Positions 21,891 to 34,724 of a stretch of 64,000 bases of DNA are shown one piece after another; within the stretch, counting starts at the first letter, position 1, and each line of letters opens with the position of its first letter. The notes beneath the pieces were generated by a model. The model was not told the DNA's origin. It saw nothing but the letters and a program-made list of their open reading frames with translations, and searched no databases. The stretch covers positions 1 to 64,000 of the forward strand of contig JBBPTG010000075.1 of the NCBI GenBank assembly GCA_038093975.1, read 5' to 3'. Position numbers and translations under genes: made by a program. The DNA comes from Chalciporus piperatus (Eukaryota; Basidiomycota; Agaricomycetes; Boletales; Boletaceae).

Positions 21891-23493
21891 TCAAGCCAGT
21901 TCAGCGAATCCAACTCGTGCATTCCCAAGGTCGAAGGTCGTGTAGACATTTCTCAGGAAAACATCCCCAATGGTCCAGAGCGCTGTTTGAGGGAAAGGTG
22001 ATCAGTTATGTTGTCTCGAGAAAAAAGCGAACAAAGAGTCGGAATCACCAGTATTGTGCGCGATGATTCCGCTCAGGCAGTCAGACGAGCCGGGGGTGAC
22101 AGGTCCAAGGTTGAGGGAATCAGCGGAGATGGGGAACGATTTGCCGCCAAAGGTAAAGCTGACGTCGGGGAACGAATCACACGGGACTGTGGAGCATTAA
22201 TAGAGAAACGGGTATAAAACTGTCTGCGACATACAGGTATAGAAGCCTTGACCTGCCGTGCTTGATGCATCGGTACCACCAAGCGTATCGTAAAGCGTTG
22301 CGACCTCCAAGGGGGTGCCAATGATGACTGGAGCGCTAGCATCAATAATGGAATCGATGTTGGTCAGAATGGTCTGCCCATTGCCATCCACGCAGTCTAT
22401 ATCAACCTCCCAGTATTTCTGAACCAAAGTGTTAACGCCAACGCTGTATGGCCAAATATACAACTCACTTCCTGGGTGACAGGAGTGTAGGTGAAGTCAC
22501 CAGTATACAAAGCAGAGTTCGCACCACCGAGGTACAACTCGGACCCAGACTCGGCAAGCTTGAATGAAAACACGGGCTCGTCTGTCTGACCTTGATTAAC
22601 GAGGTTCTGGAAGACGGGCGTCGCGTTAAAAGCAGAGATACTCTGGGATCCCAGTCCCAATAAACCATCCGTGGGGAAGAATGTAGGTGGGGATCCGGGA
22701 GTGTATTTCGAAATACTACCCAGCGTCAGATCCATTACCTGCTCCTCCGTCAGTCAAGAAAAGGCACGAACGGGCGATGCATATACCATCAGTCCGGCAA
22801 CAGAAATTGTGTCTGAGAACAGTTCACCGGTGATAGTGGACCCATCTGGATAGGAGAGGTCGAAGGTCCGTCGTAGGTCCCGAGATGTTGAAGAAGCGTT
22901 AGGATTGTAGAAGGTATGACCACTGCAGCCTGAAGTACAGTCGGAGCCCGGCAAGAGGAGGTCGCTGTCAACAAGTTCAAATAGACAGTCACATACACGA
23001 CAGAACAGACAAATACCTCGAGCTGGTATCGAAGTCAACTGTCCAAGGAATGAGGTGATTTTTCTCGGGAGGCCAAAGAATGCTCACTGGTGTACGTGAC
23101 GGCAGGCGTTCCAGCAGTTATAGTGCCGTACCAAACCTCGTCGTTGTTGTCAGTCAACGCTTCAGCACCTGTTGCGCGCTTATGGACTCCTTTGAACGCA
23201 GCGGGGTGTGGAGAAGTGTTCTTCTCAAATTGGGCAAACCCTCGACGAAACTTACTGGATATGCACGCTCGAATCAGTCGGAGGTTGCATAGAGGAGCAG
23301 TTACGCACGCTTGAACTGCAGCAACCTGAGACTTGAGTGCGTCAAGGTTGACACTCTTGTCAGCGTTGAGAATGCTGGCGCGTTTCGTGATAGGGATTGG
23401 GTAACCAATCTTTCTGAATCGCGCAACGGGCTGAGGTGCTGCTGCGATCAAGGCAGGAAGTGCCATCAGTGCTGCTGCCAGATTCAAGCGCAT
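21891..23493 (-). CDS. Pepsin-like protease homologue, copy C, both active-site motifs altered
   Basis: An inverted paralogue of copies A and B with the same gene structure, starting at 23493 (signal peptide [20 protein letters not shown]) and ending at 21891 (VGFAELA). The microexon at 23017-23038 reads DTSS instead of DTGS. The second site, near 22341, reads IDASAP instead of IDTGTT. Both Asp residues remain but both glycines and the Thr/Ser that shape the catalytic loop are gone, so activity is unlikely. Glycines in the DTG loops are nearly invariant in family A1. The frame seems intact. Divergence from A/B is larger than between A and B, so the inversion is probably older. Confidence 0.75.
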
Positions 23494-24719
23494 GTGGGGC
23501 AAGTGAATGGTGTAAAGGCCTGAGGAGGAGAAGATAAAGATCGTGAGAGATCGTGGTGGATTGAGTGTGGGCTTGACCTGACTTTGAAGCAGCCATCCAT
23601 GAGGCGATGTGTGCATTGATCGTGATCGGCGGCTGGAAATCGAAGCTCGTCGCGTCGCGTTTCGGAAGGGTTTCATGGGCGTACGTGAGGGCTTGACGAG
23701 GAGTAGAGGATTCTGGTTCAAGATGCACTGCCAAGCACTGGCATCGGGCTGACCAGACAGTAGCATGAGAGTGAAACGCACAGGAATCTAACCGTGCGGC
23801 GTAACCAATCAATTGTGCCGGGTGCCAAGGCCAGCGATCCAAACATCGACTGGGCTGGGATCTTCATTCCTTGTTCTTCAGACGGACGCCGAAGCAATTA
23901 TGTAAAGAATGGCCGAACACCCTACCAAGCAGTCCAGCCAGTCCATCACGCAAAGTATTGGCTGTGGCATGTAGTAAGTAGCAAACGAGTGGAGGCAGAA
24001 TCAATCTGTGGAACTTGATATACGTACCTGTTCAACACCCTCGGGCTGAGCGCTTGCAAGTCGAGGCTAGGCACGTCACACTGTCAAGGAGAGTCTTCCG
24101 ACAGCAACGATTGGATCATCACGGCAAGTACATACTTACTGCTCGCGTGATGAGTTCGCGAGTTCTTGGAAGATGGACAGCGGCGTTATTCAAGTGGCAT
24201 TCTGCTCAAAGCTTGTGGCTCGCGGGACACCCGGGGAAACGTGAGGATACGTGCCACCGGAATGTGTAAGTTATCCAAGATCATGATGGTGCTTGCAATA
24301 AAGCTCGAGTCATTTGACATGAACGCACTTCAAGAAGCAGTACTAAAGCCCCTGAGCTGATTTGGGCGGGGAAGTTGAAGAATATTCGACCTTGCCCGCG
24401 GTTGATGATGTCAACCTAAACCATATGAAGGGAAAGTGACCTGTCTGCAGTACTGACCAGAAAGAGCCGCTGCTGCTGTGCTCGAGTGCGGAAGCTTGAA
24501 GCTTGAAGGTTCAAACGTACATGTGTGGAATGAACTACCGTACCGAACTTGGGTGTTTGATCGGCGGGAGTGACAAGATACCCGGTCCATGAAACGTCCA
24601 AGAGCGGCTTCTCGGACCTGCCCACCCGCTTGCATGTCTCTTCCGACCTGGACACTATCTATATGTACTCCAAACCATAACGGACCAGTCAGAACTACAG
24701 CCTAATAACTAAGAATACA
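23494..24719. other. 5' flank of protease copy C and gene-free sequence
   Basis: 23494-23850 resembles the upstream region of the other protease copies (words AACCAATCAATTGTG and GGCTTGACCTGACTT, inverted). From there to 24719 I see only short open frames without domain or splice support. Confidence 0.45.
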
Positions 24720-25085
24720 TTACCAACCTTTCCTTCTCCAGCTATCTTTGTAGGTATGAGCTTCCTCCACTTCCCTTCCATTATACACATCACCATAGCC
24801 CCCTTCCATCCTACTTGGCGCTGATAAAACGCCTTGCTCCGCTTCCGAGGGAGCTGTCTTGTTAGTTGCGCGAACAGCAGTTATCATCGCTTGCTGTAAC
24901 ACCGATCGTTTTAGCCAGTCAGCCGCTTCTTCTTCGTCTCGCTTGACGCTCGATGTTGTCGCGGCGATAAGGGTGGTAGGATTTGTGGTGGGCGATGTTA
25001 AGTTTCCCCATGTCAGTAACTTGAAGCTGGCTTGGGAGGGACTCGGACTTGACTTGGCAACTTGGCGTGTAGTATCAGCTTGCAA
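24720..25085 (-). CDS. Small hypothetical protein, 121 aa
   Basis: One uninterrupted frame of 121 codons, divergent from ORC5 with 116 bp between starts. The N-terminal third is Ser/Thr-rich. The middle is a helix-like segment (WLKRSVLQQAMITAVRATNK), and the end is Gly/aromatic-rich (GGYGDVY) and basic (DSWRRKGW). I do not recognise a family. Support is the amino-acid composition, the ATG start and the divergent position; it could be spurious. Confidence 0.4.
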   Translation of the reverse strand: MQADTTRQVAKSSPSPSQASFKLLTWGNLTSPTTNPTTLIAATTSSVKRDEEEAADWLKRSVLQQAMITAVRATNKTAPSEAEQGVLSAPSRMEGGYGDVYNGREVEEAHTYKDSWRRKGW

Positions 25086-25201
25086 TGAGTTGGTGGGCAG
25101 CTTCTGAATTCAACAAGGACAAACAACACCAGATTATCACTTGAAGTCAACTTGAAGTAGTTTCAACTTTTCTCTTTGCGCATCGCCCGCACGCTGAAAT
25201 C

Positions 25202-27091
25202 ATGGACGAAGAAGAAGCATTCATTCAGAAGATATCAGAGGCCCACCCTGGATACATATCCTTCGCTACTCACCTGACAACGCTGGCATCCGCAACTCTG
25301 CCACCGTTCATCTACGTCACAGACACACGCAATCCGCGTATAACTGCTTCAGTTATCGATTCGATCTTCCAAGGCACTTCCTCAATCCCAGACGCTCCTC
25401 CTATTTACCACGCACACGTCAATGCCGTGGCATGCTTCACAACACGGATATTCTACGACACCGTACTCAACGCTCTCGCAGGGTGGACTCCCTCATGGGA
25501 GAATGGGTGTCAGTGCTGGCCAGGAGACGATTCACAGCGATACAACGACAGCATCGACAGCTTTCTCCACGGGCTAAGAAGGCTCCGTCGCGAGCTTATG
25601 GGAGGCCCCACTAGTGACAAGGGCAAGGGAAAGGGAAAAGCTGCCCAATCCGAAAACGAGCAAGATCCGGCGATGGTACTTCTCATCGAAAGGGCTGAGA
25701 GGTTGTGCGAGACCCTCCCAGAATTGCTCGTCCCTCTGACGCGTCTAGCTGAACTGGTCAGTTAGATCCGTTATTCATCCGTCCAGAGTTCATTTAAAGA
25801 AATGTGGAGTTACTGATATGACGTGGCATCTTTTTTTAGTCTCAGGTTAATATCTCCGTCGTACTCTTGTCGTCTGTCAGCTGGGAGGATATCCGACCCC
25901 CTCTCGGTGCCGCGGCAGATCCTTACTATGTCGATGTCAAGCCACTCACCAAGCAAGGTATGTGATAAACGTGCAAACCTGGATTCTTTCCTTTAGCAAG
26001 TTCGCTATCGCAGACGTCACGCAAAGACTCGTGGCTGCATTCCAAAGGCTTTCGGCCGATTCACCGGGGCTGGCATATCATCCCGCTTTACAACCGCTTT
26101 ATGAACAATACGTGGAGACGCTCTACGACACCATATCGATATACACGAGCGATCCTCTCGAGCTACAATACATCGCTGCAGCACGGTGGCCAGGCTTTGT
26201 GAAACCGGTCGTCAACCAATATGATGAATTGGTGCAGCAAGCAGAAGAAGAGGGAGCAGATCCTCCTGCACTCGAACCACCAGGGACTGAGGGCCGCTTG
26301 CGTCTGGTCAAATTTTTCTTACCGACATTCACCGCCGCTTTAGACCAACTTTACCCACGACTTACCACTGCCACCGATTGGGCAACAGCTAACGATTACG
26401 AGGCCTCAGCTATAGACGATCAACATGATTCCTTGAGGAAGAGGAAGGCCCCTCCGGGTTTCCAAGTAGAGCATCTTCCTCGGATGTCCAAGTTCATCCT
26501 TATTGCTGCGTTTTTGGCATCGACCAATCCCTCGAAGAGTGACTTGCGGATGTTCGGCCGAGGTCCGGAAGAGCGGAAGAAGAGGCGCAGGAAACCAAGT
26601 TCCCCGAAGAAAAGTGGCAGCTCGCAGACAGTTGTCAAGGTACGAACGCCCCTGTTTACCCCACGGTGTCATATCCCCTTTCCCGTACCTTACCTTATAT
26701 CTCAAGGTTTCCCAAAGGTTACTGGGCCCGGCAACGTTTCCCCTGGATAGGTTGCTTGCGATCCTAGGCACATTATTGGAGGAAAACGATTTCGAGTCAC
26801 GGCCGCACGACCCCCGCTTTGAACTTCCAGGGGAGTATACCGACGTGGAGATTGGACGGATACATGTCTATGCAGCCGTGAGACCTTTTCCCCCAGTTCG
26901 TTGGGAAACTCACCAAGATAGCGCCACAGATCACGGAGCTGACCCTTATGAGGGCATTGCATCGAACGACCGCAATGGACAAGCTGGATGGTCCGCCCAT
27001 GTTGAAATGTGGGATATCGTACGATGTTGCGCTGGCACTCGCACGAGACCTGGATGTCCCATTGAATGATTTGCTGTGGGATCAAGCTTGA
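25202..27091 (+). CDS. ORC5: Origin recognition complex subunit 5
   Basis: Five exons (25202-25756, 25840-25957, 26014-26639, 26707-26877, 26930-27091) give 543 aa in frame. ORC5 is an AAA+-like subunit of the six-protein complex that binds replication origins and loads MCM. Seen: the strand before the sensor (VNISVVLLSSVSWEDIRPP), the winged-helix part LPRMSKFILIAAFLAS with the NPSKSDLRMF block, a basic linker (RKKRRRKPSSPKK), and the conserved end FPLDRLLAIL, TELTLMRALHRTT, DKLDGPPMLKCGISYDVALA. The usual P-loop position near residue 38 reads FIYVTDTRNPRITAS, without the GxxxxGK[TS] signature, so ATP binding by this subunit is probably lost. A KGKGKGK insert lies near residue 140. Confidence 0.9.
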
Positions 27092-27528
27092 AAGGTGTCG
27101 AGACCGTGATGAGTCCGGCAAGGTTCCACGTCAAAACGACAATGTCTTGGGTTCATTGTCCTGCTTAACTTAGTATGAAATTCATGTGTCTGGAACAAGC
27201 TTTGTGTCTTGCGCAACGGATCTGTACTCGGTGACCCAGGCCAATAATATGACACCTCGACATAAATACAGCGGTAGGAAGTTTGTAGCAGATCATCTTT
27301 CTGGAAGGATTTCCCCAGGAGATATGTACACACCGAACTTGAAGAGAGTCTAGCCTGGACGTTCCTGTGACTGTAAATCTTTAATCCGGCTGCTATCGAC
27401 CATTATTGCTTCCATAATTACGCGACGCCAGGAACGAGGAATTTCAACAAAACTCTCACTCGTGACTGCTCCTCAAGGGCTTTCAAGCTGGAGCAAGTCC
27501 CACACTGCTCCATCCCCCAACCGCCTTG

Positions 27529-30500
27529 ATGCCAATCGAGTACGCGTCTGCGTCTCAGGACCATCCATTGCGACGGTTCAACTCGACCTCGGGCGAAGGC
27601 TCTATCGATATTCAGAGCCTGGGAAGCCAGGATAAGGACTCGGAGGACCACGTTCGGACGATCAGCTCAGGTGAGTCTCGTGAGAGCATTCTACTGTTTC
27701 ATATTGCTCATACCACCCGATGACCCCCGCACGACCTCAGAACTATCAGTGCGTACTCTCAACCAGCATGTCACTCGCATGTAATTGATGACTGACAATA
27801 TAGGATTTCACCCCGGATTTCGACGACCCCAATCTCGAACCGAACCACTCCGCCGAGTTCGATGACGATTCTCCATATCCCGAGGTCCGCTCTGCGGTAG
27901 CCAACACTGATGACCCTTCGATACCTGTTGCGACGCTACGAACATGGGTGATAGGCCTGGCATGGGCAGTAATCATGCCGGGCGTCAACCAATTTCTCTT
28001 CTTCCGATACCCTTCTGTGCCTATTACGGGCATTGTCGCACAACTCCTCTCGTACCCCCTTGGAAGCCTTTGGGCTTCGTATGTCCCTCGGAAACGAATA
28101 TTAGGTATATCATTAAACCCAGGACCCTTCTCTATCAAAGAGCACGTATTGATAACGGTCGGCATTTTCTTCCGACCTCCGCTCCGTACGAGTATTCAAT
28201 ACTTGCTCCGTAGATCATGGCTTCCGTTGGAGCGCAGTCAGCTTACGCAGTAAGCTCTCCTCGTGAAGCGTTTCCACACCCGTGTACTGAATTGATCCAA
28301 ATATAGACCGATATCATCGCTGTACAAAGGGTGTATTATCACCAAACGTACAGTTTTAGCTGTTGGTAATTTTTGTTTCTTTGATATGCCCGCTCGCTGA
28401 CTCTGCTTGTTTTTGCCTCTTTTGTATATTGTTTCCACATACGCAGATCAATGGTTTTTGGTAATGTCCACGCAGCTGATAGGTTTCTCGGCTGGTGGGA
28501 TTGCTCGTCGGTTTCTCGTATCACCGCCGAGTATGATTTGGCCGACGACTCTAGTGAGCTGCGCACTGTTTAATACCCTACATTCGCAACAGTATGCAGG
28601 GAGTGGGCGACTCGGTGGTATGAGCAGAGAGCGATTTTTTGCGTATGCTTTCACTGGATCATTCCTATGGTGTAAGTCCGCATCGGGTCTACTGGTCAGA
28701 GGAAATGGTACTGAGTTGACATTGCTTAGATTTCTTCCCGGGTTATTTGTGTCCGTAATTGTTTCGGAAATCAGGTTGTCTGTACGAAGCTGACGGCCTG
28801 TGTGGATAGTCCAGGCACTTTCGTATTTCTCTTGGGTAACTTGGATATGGCCCGATAATGCTGGTGAGTCTGCTCACTTCTCGCGGCTTGATGAAGAGAT
28901 GGCTGAGAGTAATTTTGCAGTGATCGCGCAATTATTTGGGTATGTTCGTGATTTCATTGCTGCGAAAACTGCTTATCTCACAAATATTCACAAGTCATAT
29001 CCATGGAATGGTGGGTGTCATGACAATTGAGCTTCGGTTGCAGCAAACCTAATCGGGTGTTGCAGGGCATGTCAGTCTTTACATTTGACTGGAGCCAGAT
29101 TGCGTACGTCCGTCCCTCGATGTAAACGTGGCAAGAACTAAGCTGTTGAATAGCTATATTGGTTCACCGCTCGCCACCCCATGTACGACTGCTGGTGATC
29201 ACGTGCATATATGTTCACTTACATCCCATGACTAGGGTGGGCAACAGCTAACATCCTCTTCGGCTTCGTGATCTTTTACTGTGGGTCCTCCGGTATATTG
29301 CTAGATTCGTCATGGTCTGATTTCTCCCGCAGGGATTGCCACACCTATACTTTATGTCCGTGTTCCCTTACTTGCCCCTGGAGCGCAGCGTATTCACAGC
29401 TGCATGCCAGTTCACGAACACCTGGAACTCCTTGTATATGCCGTGAGTACTTTTATCACCTTGTGCAACATTAAACCCACTCATATTCGTCATAGCATTC
29501 AATCACGACAAGTGTACGATAACATGATGCAACCATATAACGTGACCAAGATCTTGACGCCTGAAGTAACACTCGACATGGAGGCATACATGTCTTACAG
29601 TCCGTTGTTCATGACGTACGTCCTCTTATGTTCTGGTTCGTGGATTTCTTGAATAAAAGCCTTTAGGACGTGTTTCGCAGTTTCATACGGGTATGCCTTA
29701 ATCCTCGATCTTTTCCCCTGGGATTAACTGGTCTCCAGATTATCATTTGCTACAATCACAGGTAACCTGCTTTATTCTTCTATGTGGGAGTCAGCACAAA
29801 CCACTTTTGCCGTAGCGACACTCGTCCACACTTTCATTCACTTCCGGAAGCAAATTATTCAACAAGCTCGACGGTCCTTAAGAGAACAGCCGGACATTCA
29901 TTCACGCTTAATGAGCGCTTATCCTCAAGGTAATGGGAATACTCTTCGACCCCCTGTGATGCTTACCACTGTTGACCGCGTTCTGAACAGTTCCCCAATG
30001 GTGGTATCTTGCGCTATTTGCGCTCATGTTCACATTGGGCGTCATTAGCATTGAACTGTGGCATACCCAGATGCCAGTGTGGGCGTTCGTGATTGCTTTG
30101 CTCATAGGTAAATTCGTCTGCTGTTGCTTGTACCCACTTCTGAACCCTCTTCCTCCATGGAGCATTCACCTACGTCATCCCGTGCGGGATGATACAAGCG
30201 ATCACTAACCAGCAAGTCGGCCTCAAGTGGGTTGTTCTGTCCTTCTCTTGATGTATTCTCAGTTCATTTTTTTCTAGTGTGATCACCGAACTCATTATCG
30301 GGTATGAGTTTTAGATCGCGTCCGCGTAGCTGTTGTACTCATTGGGTCTAGTTACGCATTGCCCGGCCGGCCTGTCGCAATGATGTTATTCAAGACCTGG
30401 GGTTATATAGTGAGCGAAACAGCGTTTGATTCCCTCGTGACTCGCTGAGCATGATCGCAGACGATGACACAGGCATTGGTCTTCACGGCGGACTTTAAGC

Positions 30501-31999
30501 TTGGGCATTATATGAAGATTCCCCCACGGACGATGTTTTGGTGTCAGGTAAACCTCCCCCATGGAGAGAAACCCCGACCACACCCGCTCATCGCCATCTT
30601 AGATTGTCTCAACTGTCATCGCAGGCACGACGCAGCTCGTAGTGCAGATGTGGATGTTTGATCACATTCCGTAAGCCAAGATCGCCGCCCTCGCTCGCAT
30701 GGTTCCGCTGACTGTTATCCAGGGACATTTGTACCAACAACCAAAAAGACGGGTAAACGAGCTTCATTCATGGTTCACACAACTTTTTGAAAACTCTTCT
30801 TAATATAGATTTTCGTGTCCGAATACCCAAGTGTTTGCGACGGCATCGATCATCTGGGGTACGTGTCTTTAAACGGCAGGGATGGCGGGTCGTTGCTCAG
30901 CGATGATGTCACGTAGGCGTCGTTGGACCGAGACTGCAATTCACCGCTGGTCATTTGTACAAGTGCGTGTCTCGCCATATTTTAGCTCCCGCTTGCTGAT
31001 TTATTGACACCAGTGGTAAATCAGTGTTTTCCCTTGGATGTAGCCGATATTCAGCTCTCCGATAGGTCTTTTGTACTTTTTCGTCTTGGGGGCGGTTGCG
31101 CCCATCATTCCGTGGCTGTTGATGAAGAGGTGGCCGAACAGTTTCCTGCGATATATAAAGTGAGTGGAATTCTTTTACCAAGGGAAACCGAATGCTGACT
31201 CCCTCCTCGTAGTTTGTAAGATTGATCTGAACTCTCCCATTGAAAGGGACACTGCTGACTTTATGATTATCCAAATTGTAGCCCCATCATCTTTAATGGC
31301 ACGTACCTCATACCCCCAGCGACGGCACTCAATTTCATTCCTTGGGCGTACGTCCTCCGTTGTCTCATTCCCCGAGCCGCGTAACTCTGAGTCTGACCCC
31401 GGACACTAGACTCTTCGGATTCATCTTCCAGTTCATCATTCGAAGGTTCGCAAGATGATACCACGCACTAGGGTGGGGTGGGTGTTTGACTGATCTGAAA
31501 TTATTTTTTTATAGACGAAATTTCCCGTGGTGGGCCAAGTACAATTGCAAGTCATCGGCTCGTTCTCACTTTTACTTTGCCGCTTTGCTAAAATGTTGCA
31601 TGTGTGCCCCCTCCTAGATGTGCTATCGGCGGCTCTTGACTCGGGACTGGCGTTGTCCGTGATAGTGATCTTCTTCACGTACGTATTTAGCCCCAATTTT
31701 GGGGGCGTCTACGGAGACTGACGACCGACATGTGTAGTTTGCAATACCCTTCAGCTGGCACGGTGAGCAATTCCCGTTTCCGTTTCTGATTGATCGGCCC
31801 ATCTCACGCTTTTTTCGTCAAACGAGCAGATCGGCACGAGCAGTATACAAACTTGGTGGGGTAATCGAGTGAGTTCCAACCCATCACACTGTAACACCAC
31901 CTCACGATGCTCACCGTAACCCCCATATAGGTATTCCGAACCAACTACGACGGACGAGGCATTCCAGTCCGCCAACTCGCTCCAGGGCAAACGTTTTAA
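27529..31999 (+). CDS. OPT-family oligopeptide transporter
   Basis: A many-exon gene (about twenty short exons) runs from the ATG at 27529 to the stop at 31997-31999. The product is a proton-coupled small oligopeptide transporter of the plasma membrane (OPT family). The N-terminal tail is acidic and cytosolic. Membrane segments begin at [20 protein letters not shown]. The family signature [10 protein letters not shown] is at about 28116, followed by [36 protein letters not shown] and [20 protein letters not shown]. The last exons carry the WWGNRVF motif and end QLAPGQTF, as in other fungal OPTs. Individual exons were traced in part only; the C-terminal half is read from short open pieces that fit the family. 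Substrate cannot be told from sequence (tetra/pentapeptides are usual). Confidence 0.82.
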
Positions 32000-32497
32000 A
32001 CCGGCTTCTTTAGACGATATTTTGTATACGGCGACCATCGACGTCGGCGTCGGCGTCGGCGTCGATTTTGTTGATTTTTTGATCTTTGATTGGGGGATTT
32101 AATTTCAGGGTGTCGAATCTAGAGGTGGAATTATATCTGGTCGGGACACTTTTTTTTTTTTTTCTCCATCTCTCTTTTTTTGCGTACAATGTTGTACTGT
32201 CATAATATATACCTAGTTGTATTCCATCGCAAATGTTATCTTGCTCTCGCCACTCTATCGTGACATCGGTCGCGAGGGACGTCTAGATAATAGTCGATAG
32301 TCGATAGTGATAGTTGGGGTATGTACAGATATCGGGGGTCTAAGATGGAATCATGAGATGTACTCCACATAAAAGCAACTTGTCCGTCAAAAAAAAAAAA
32401 AAAAAGATAATTCGTCATGCCCAAAGTGACCACGCACTCGAGCCCCCCCCCCCAAAAAAAAAACCGCCCACCGCCCACCACACACCGCCACCCCCAC
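32000..32497. repeat. Low-complexity intergenic region between convergent genes
   Basis: Holds a GTCGGC tandem (about 32040-32066), a poly-T run near 32150, an overlapping ATAGTCGAT repeat near 32290, a poly-A run at 32390-32405 and a C-run next to an A-run at 32445-32465. These are 3' flanks of the OPT transporter (+) and phosphatidylserine decarboxylase (-). No gene is seen. Confidence 0.6.
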
Positions 32498-34472
32498 TCA
32501 CGTCGTCTTCTCCTTCCCGACGGTCGTAAGCGCCCCAGGAACGTCCCCGAGCCGATTACCGACTTTAACGCGTTGCCCAGCTTTGATCGCAAACTCAAAG
32601 GTCTTGGGCGCTTCGAACACGAGGACGATGGTGCTGCCGAGGCAGAACCCGCCCATTTCTTGTGCTGGCGTGAGCGGTTGGCCGTTGAGGAGCGGGGAGG
32701 CGGCGGAGTAGATCGCTTCGGTGTATGTCCCCGGGGGAGGTGGGCGGCCGCGGACGTTGGTGCGTAGAGCCTGGGAAATGGGGAGGGGGAGGAGAGGAGA
32801 GGGATGAGACAAGTGGTTGGTTTGGGTTCGCGAGGGTGGGTGAGGATGAAGACTTACGGAGTCAAAGTTGACCTTGATACTACCCACGTTCGTTGCACCG
32901 ACGGGGACCATGCCGAAGAAACCATATCTCCATCGGCCGAGAAGCGATACCCGTTCGTTGAGCACGAACAAGTTCTGAAGACGCTTTGCCATGTAAGGAG
33001 AGACCGAGAACAGTTCGCCTATTTCGAAAAGCGTTTCTCAGAAACCTGGAATAACAAGCGACCGAGAAGACGTCACGCACCGACAAAGTGTCTCCGTTTC
33101 TCGACGACCCAGGCAGTAGGGCTATGGAAGCGATGGTAATCGCCGGGTGCGAGGTATATCACAGTGAAGTAGAGCGCGTTCCCGTCCTTGACACTGGTAC
33201 CAGAGATGCTTCGTCTATGCTCACCCAAGGATGATTGAACGCCCATTTCGCGTGCCACCGACGCGTCGTGTGCCAAGATTTCTTGAAGGCTGCCCTCTTG
33301 CGCCACCGACGCGTCGATTTGTGCACCGTGTTTGTGTGGTATTTCCGATAAGCTGTCAGAATCGGAGGTCGTCCGTTCGATGGGGGTCATTGAACCAGGT
33401 GTGCTTGGCGTCGAGGCTCCCAGAAGCTTGTCAAGGCTGTATTCTATCCCGTTGACGATAGCAAACTCGTGATGATCGACCAGCTCTTGACCTTCTGGGA
33501 ACTCTATCACCGTTGATGTTGGAGAGCCGCCTGGATCGACCCGTTCTACGCCAAGGAGTGCATCGAGAGAGTAGGTGATTCCTTTGACTTGTTCCACTCG
33601 TAGGTTATCGATGGTACCAAAGTGGAGCACAGTGCCATCAGCCGGACTGACCTAAGAAGGGCTCAATGTGACGCCGGCAAGGTCTCGGGGACAAGTACTC
33701 ACTAGGACAGCGTTATCGACTGGTCGTACGCCTGGTTTCAGCTTCCGATAGAAGAAGTCGCCTAGACTAGCATACTGCCTCAAGTCGCTGGGTTCAATTT
33801 CTTCCAGATTGCATCCGAAGGCATAAGAGTAGAGGCGGATACCGTAGGGACGAAACCAGACCGGGAGTTCGAAAGAGTTCATGTAACCCCAGACGCGAGA
33901 CATGTTGCGCAGTGGCAAAGCGCCCATAACATGGACCTGATCGCAATCAATGAAAAGTAAAATTAAGGGGACGTGGGTCCGCACCTGCCAGGGACCTTTG
34001 AGCTTGATGACCTCACGACCTTCCTCGTCGACATGGACTTCTTTGGTGGCACGCGATGATTTCTTGTGGTATTGTATCATGACGAGAAGGAGTGCACCGA
34101 CGGCGAGAGGAAGGGGATACCATTTCGTGGGTGTTTGAGTCCATGCTGCTATGAGTTTCTCTGCCGGTAACCAAAAATTAGATCGTAAGCGCGCAGTCTG
34201 TCTTTGGACGCACTGTAGAGCGGTGCAGCGCTTGATACGCCTGGTAATTGGTCGGGTGATTCAGGTGGGACGACATTCCTGGTAGAGAATGACCGCCTGA
34301 ATGCACTTCTGTTCAGAGAGCGTACAGTTCCGGATAGGCTGATTCTTCGTTTCACAAAGACCTTTGAAAAAATGGCAGAGGAAGTGTTGGCGGCGGCGGT
34401 CGTGGTGGATGAAATGACATGAGAGGCGGCTTGGAGGGGCCGTTTACCCTTTACTATGACTTTGTAGAACAT
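32498..34472 (-). CDS. PSD1: Phosphatidylserine decarboxylase proenzyme, mitochondrial type
   Basis: The enzyme makes phosphatidylethanolamine from phosphatidylserine at the inner mitochondrial membrane. The start at 34472 opens an Arg/Ser-rich presequence; a 53-nt intron (34161-34213) joins it in frame to a hydrophobic segment ([16 protein letters not shown]) that fits a membrane anchor. The catalytic part includes [43 protein letters not shown] and the self-cleavage motif LGST (32630-32641), where the Ser becomes the pyruvoyl group. A linker of about 100 residues ([10 protein letters not shown] and DASVAQEGS words) sits between the two halves of the beta chain, as in many basidiomycetes. 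At least five introns of about 50 nt interrupt the gene. Confidence 0.9.
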
Positions 34473-34724
34473 TTAGAATGTCGTTGGCATGTAAGAGGGC
34501 GGCGTATAGCTTGGCTATTTGATGCGAGTTTTGTAGCGGCCGTGATAGAAGGCAGACAGACAGAGCTTTGGATTCTAACATGGACAAACAAACGCTTCGC
34601 TACTACTCGACAAGCAAAATACTACACTTTTGTTCATCCATAGTTCCAAACTGGGATGCTTAGTCATCAACGCCATAAACTCGACCCATGCAGATGCTTA
34701 CTCATCTCTACCTTGACCGTCAGG

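Noticed and set aside
32040..32066. GTCGGC tandem as a possible continuation of the OPT transporter C-terminus
   Set aside because: The transporter ends earlier at 31999 with a family-typical terminus; the tandem lies in its 3' flank.
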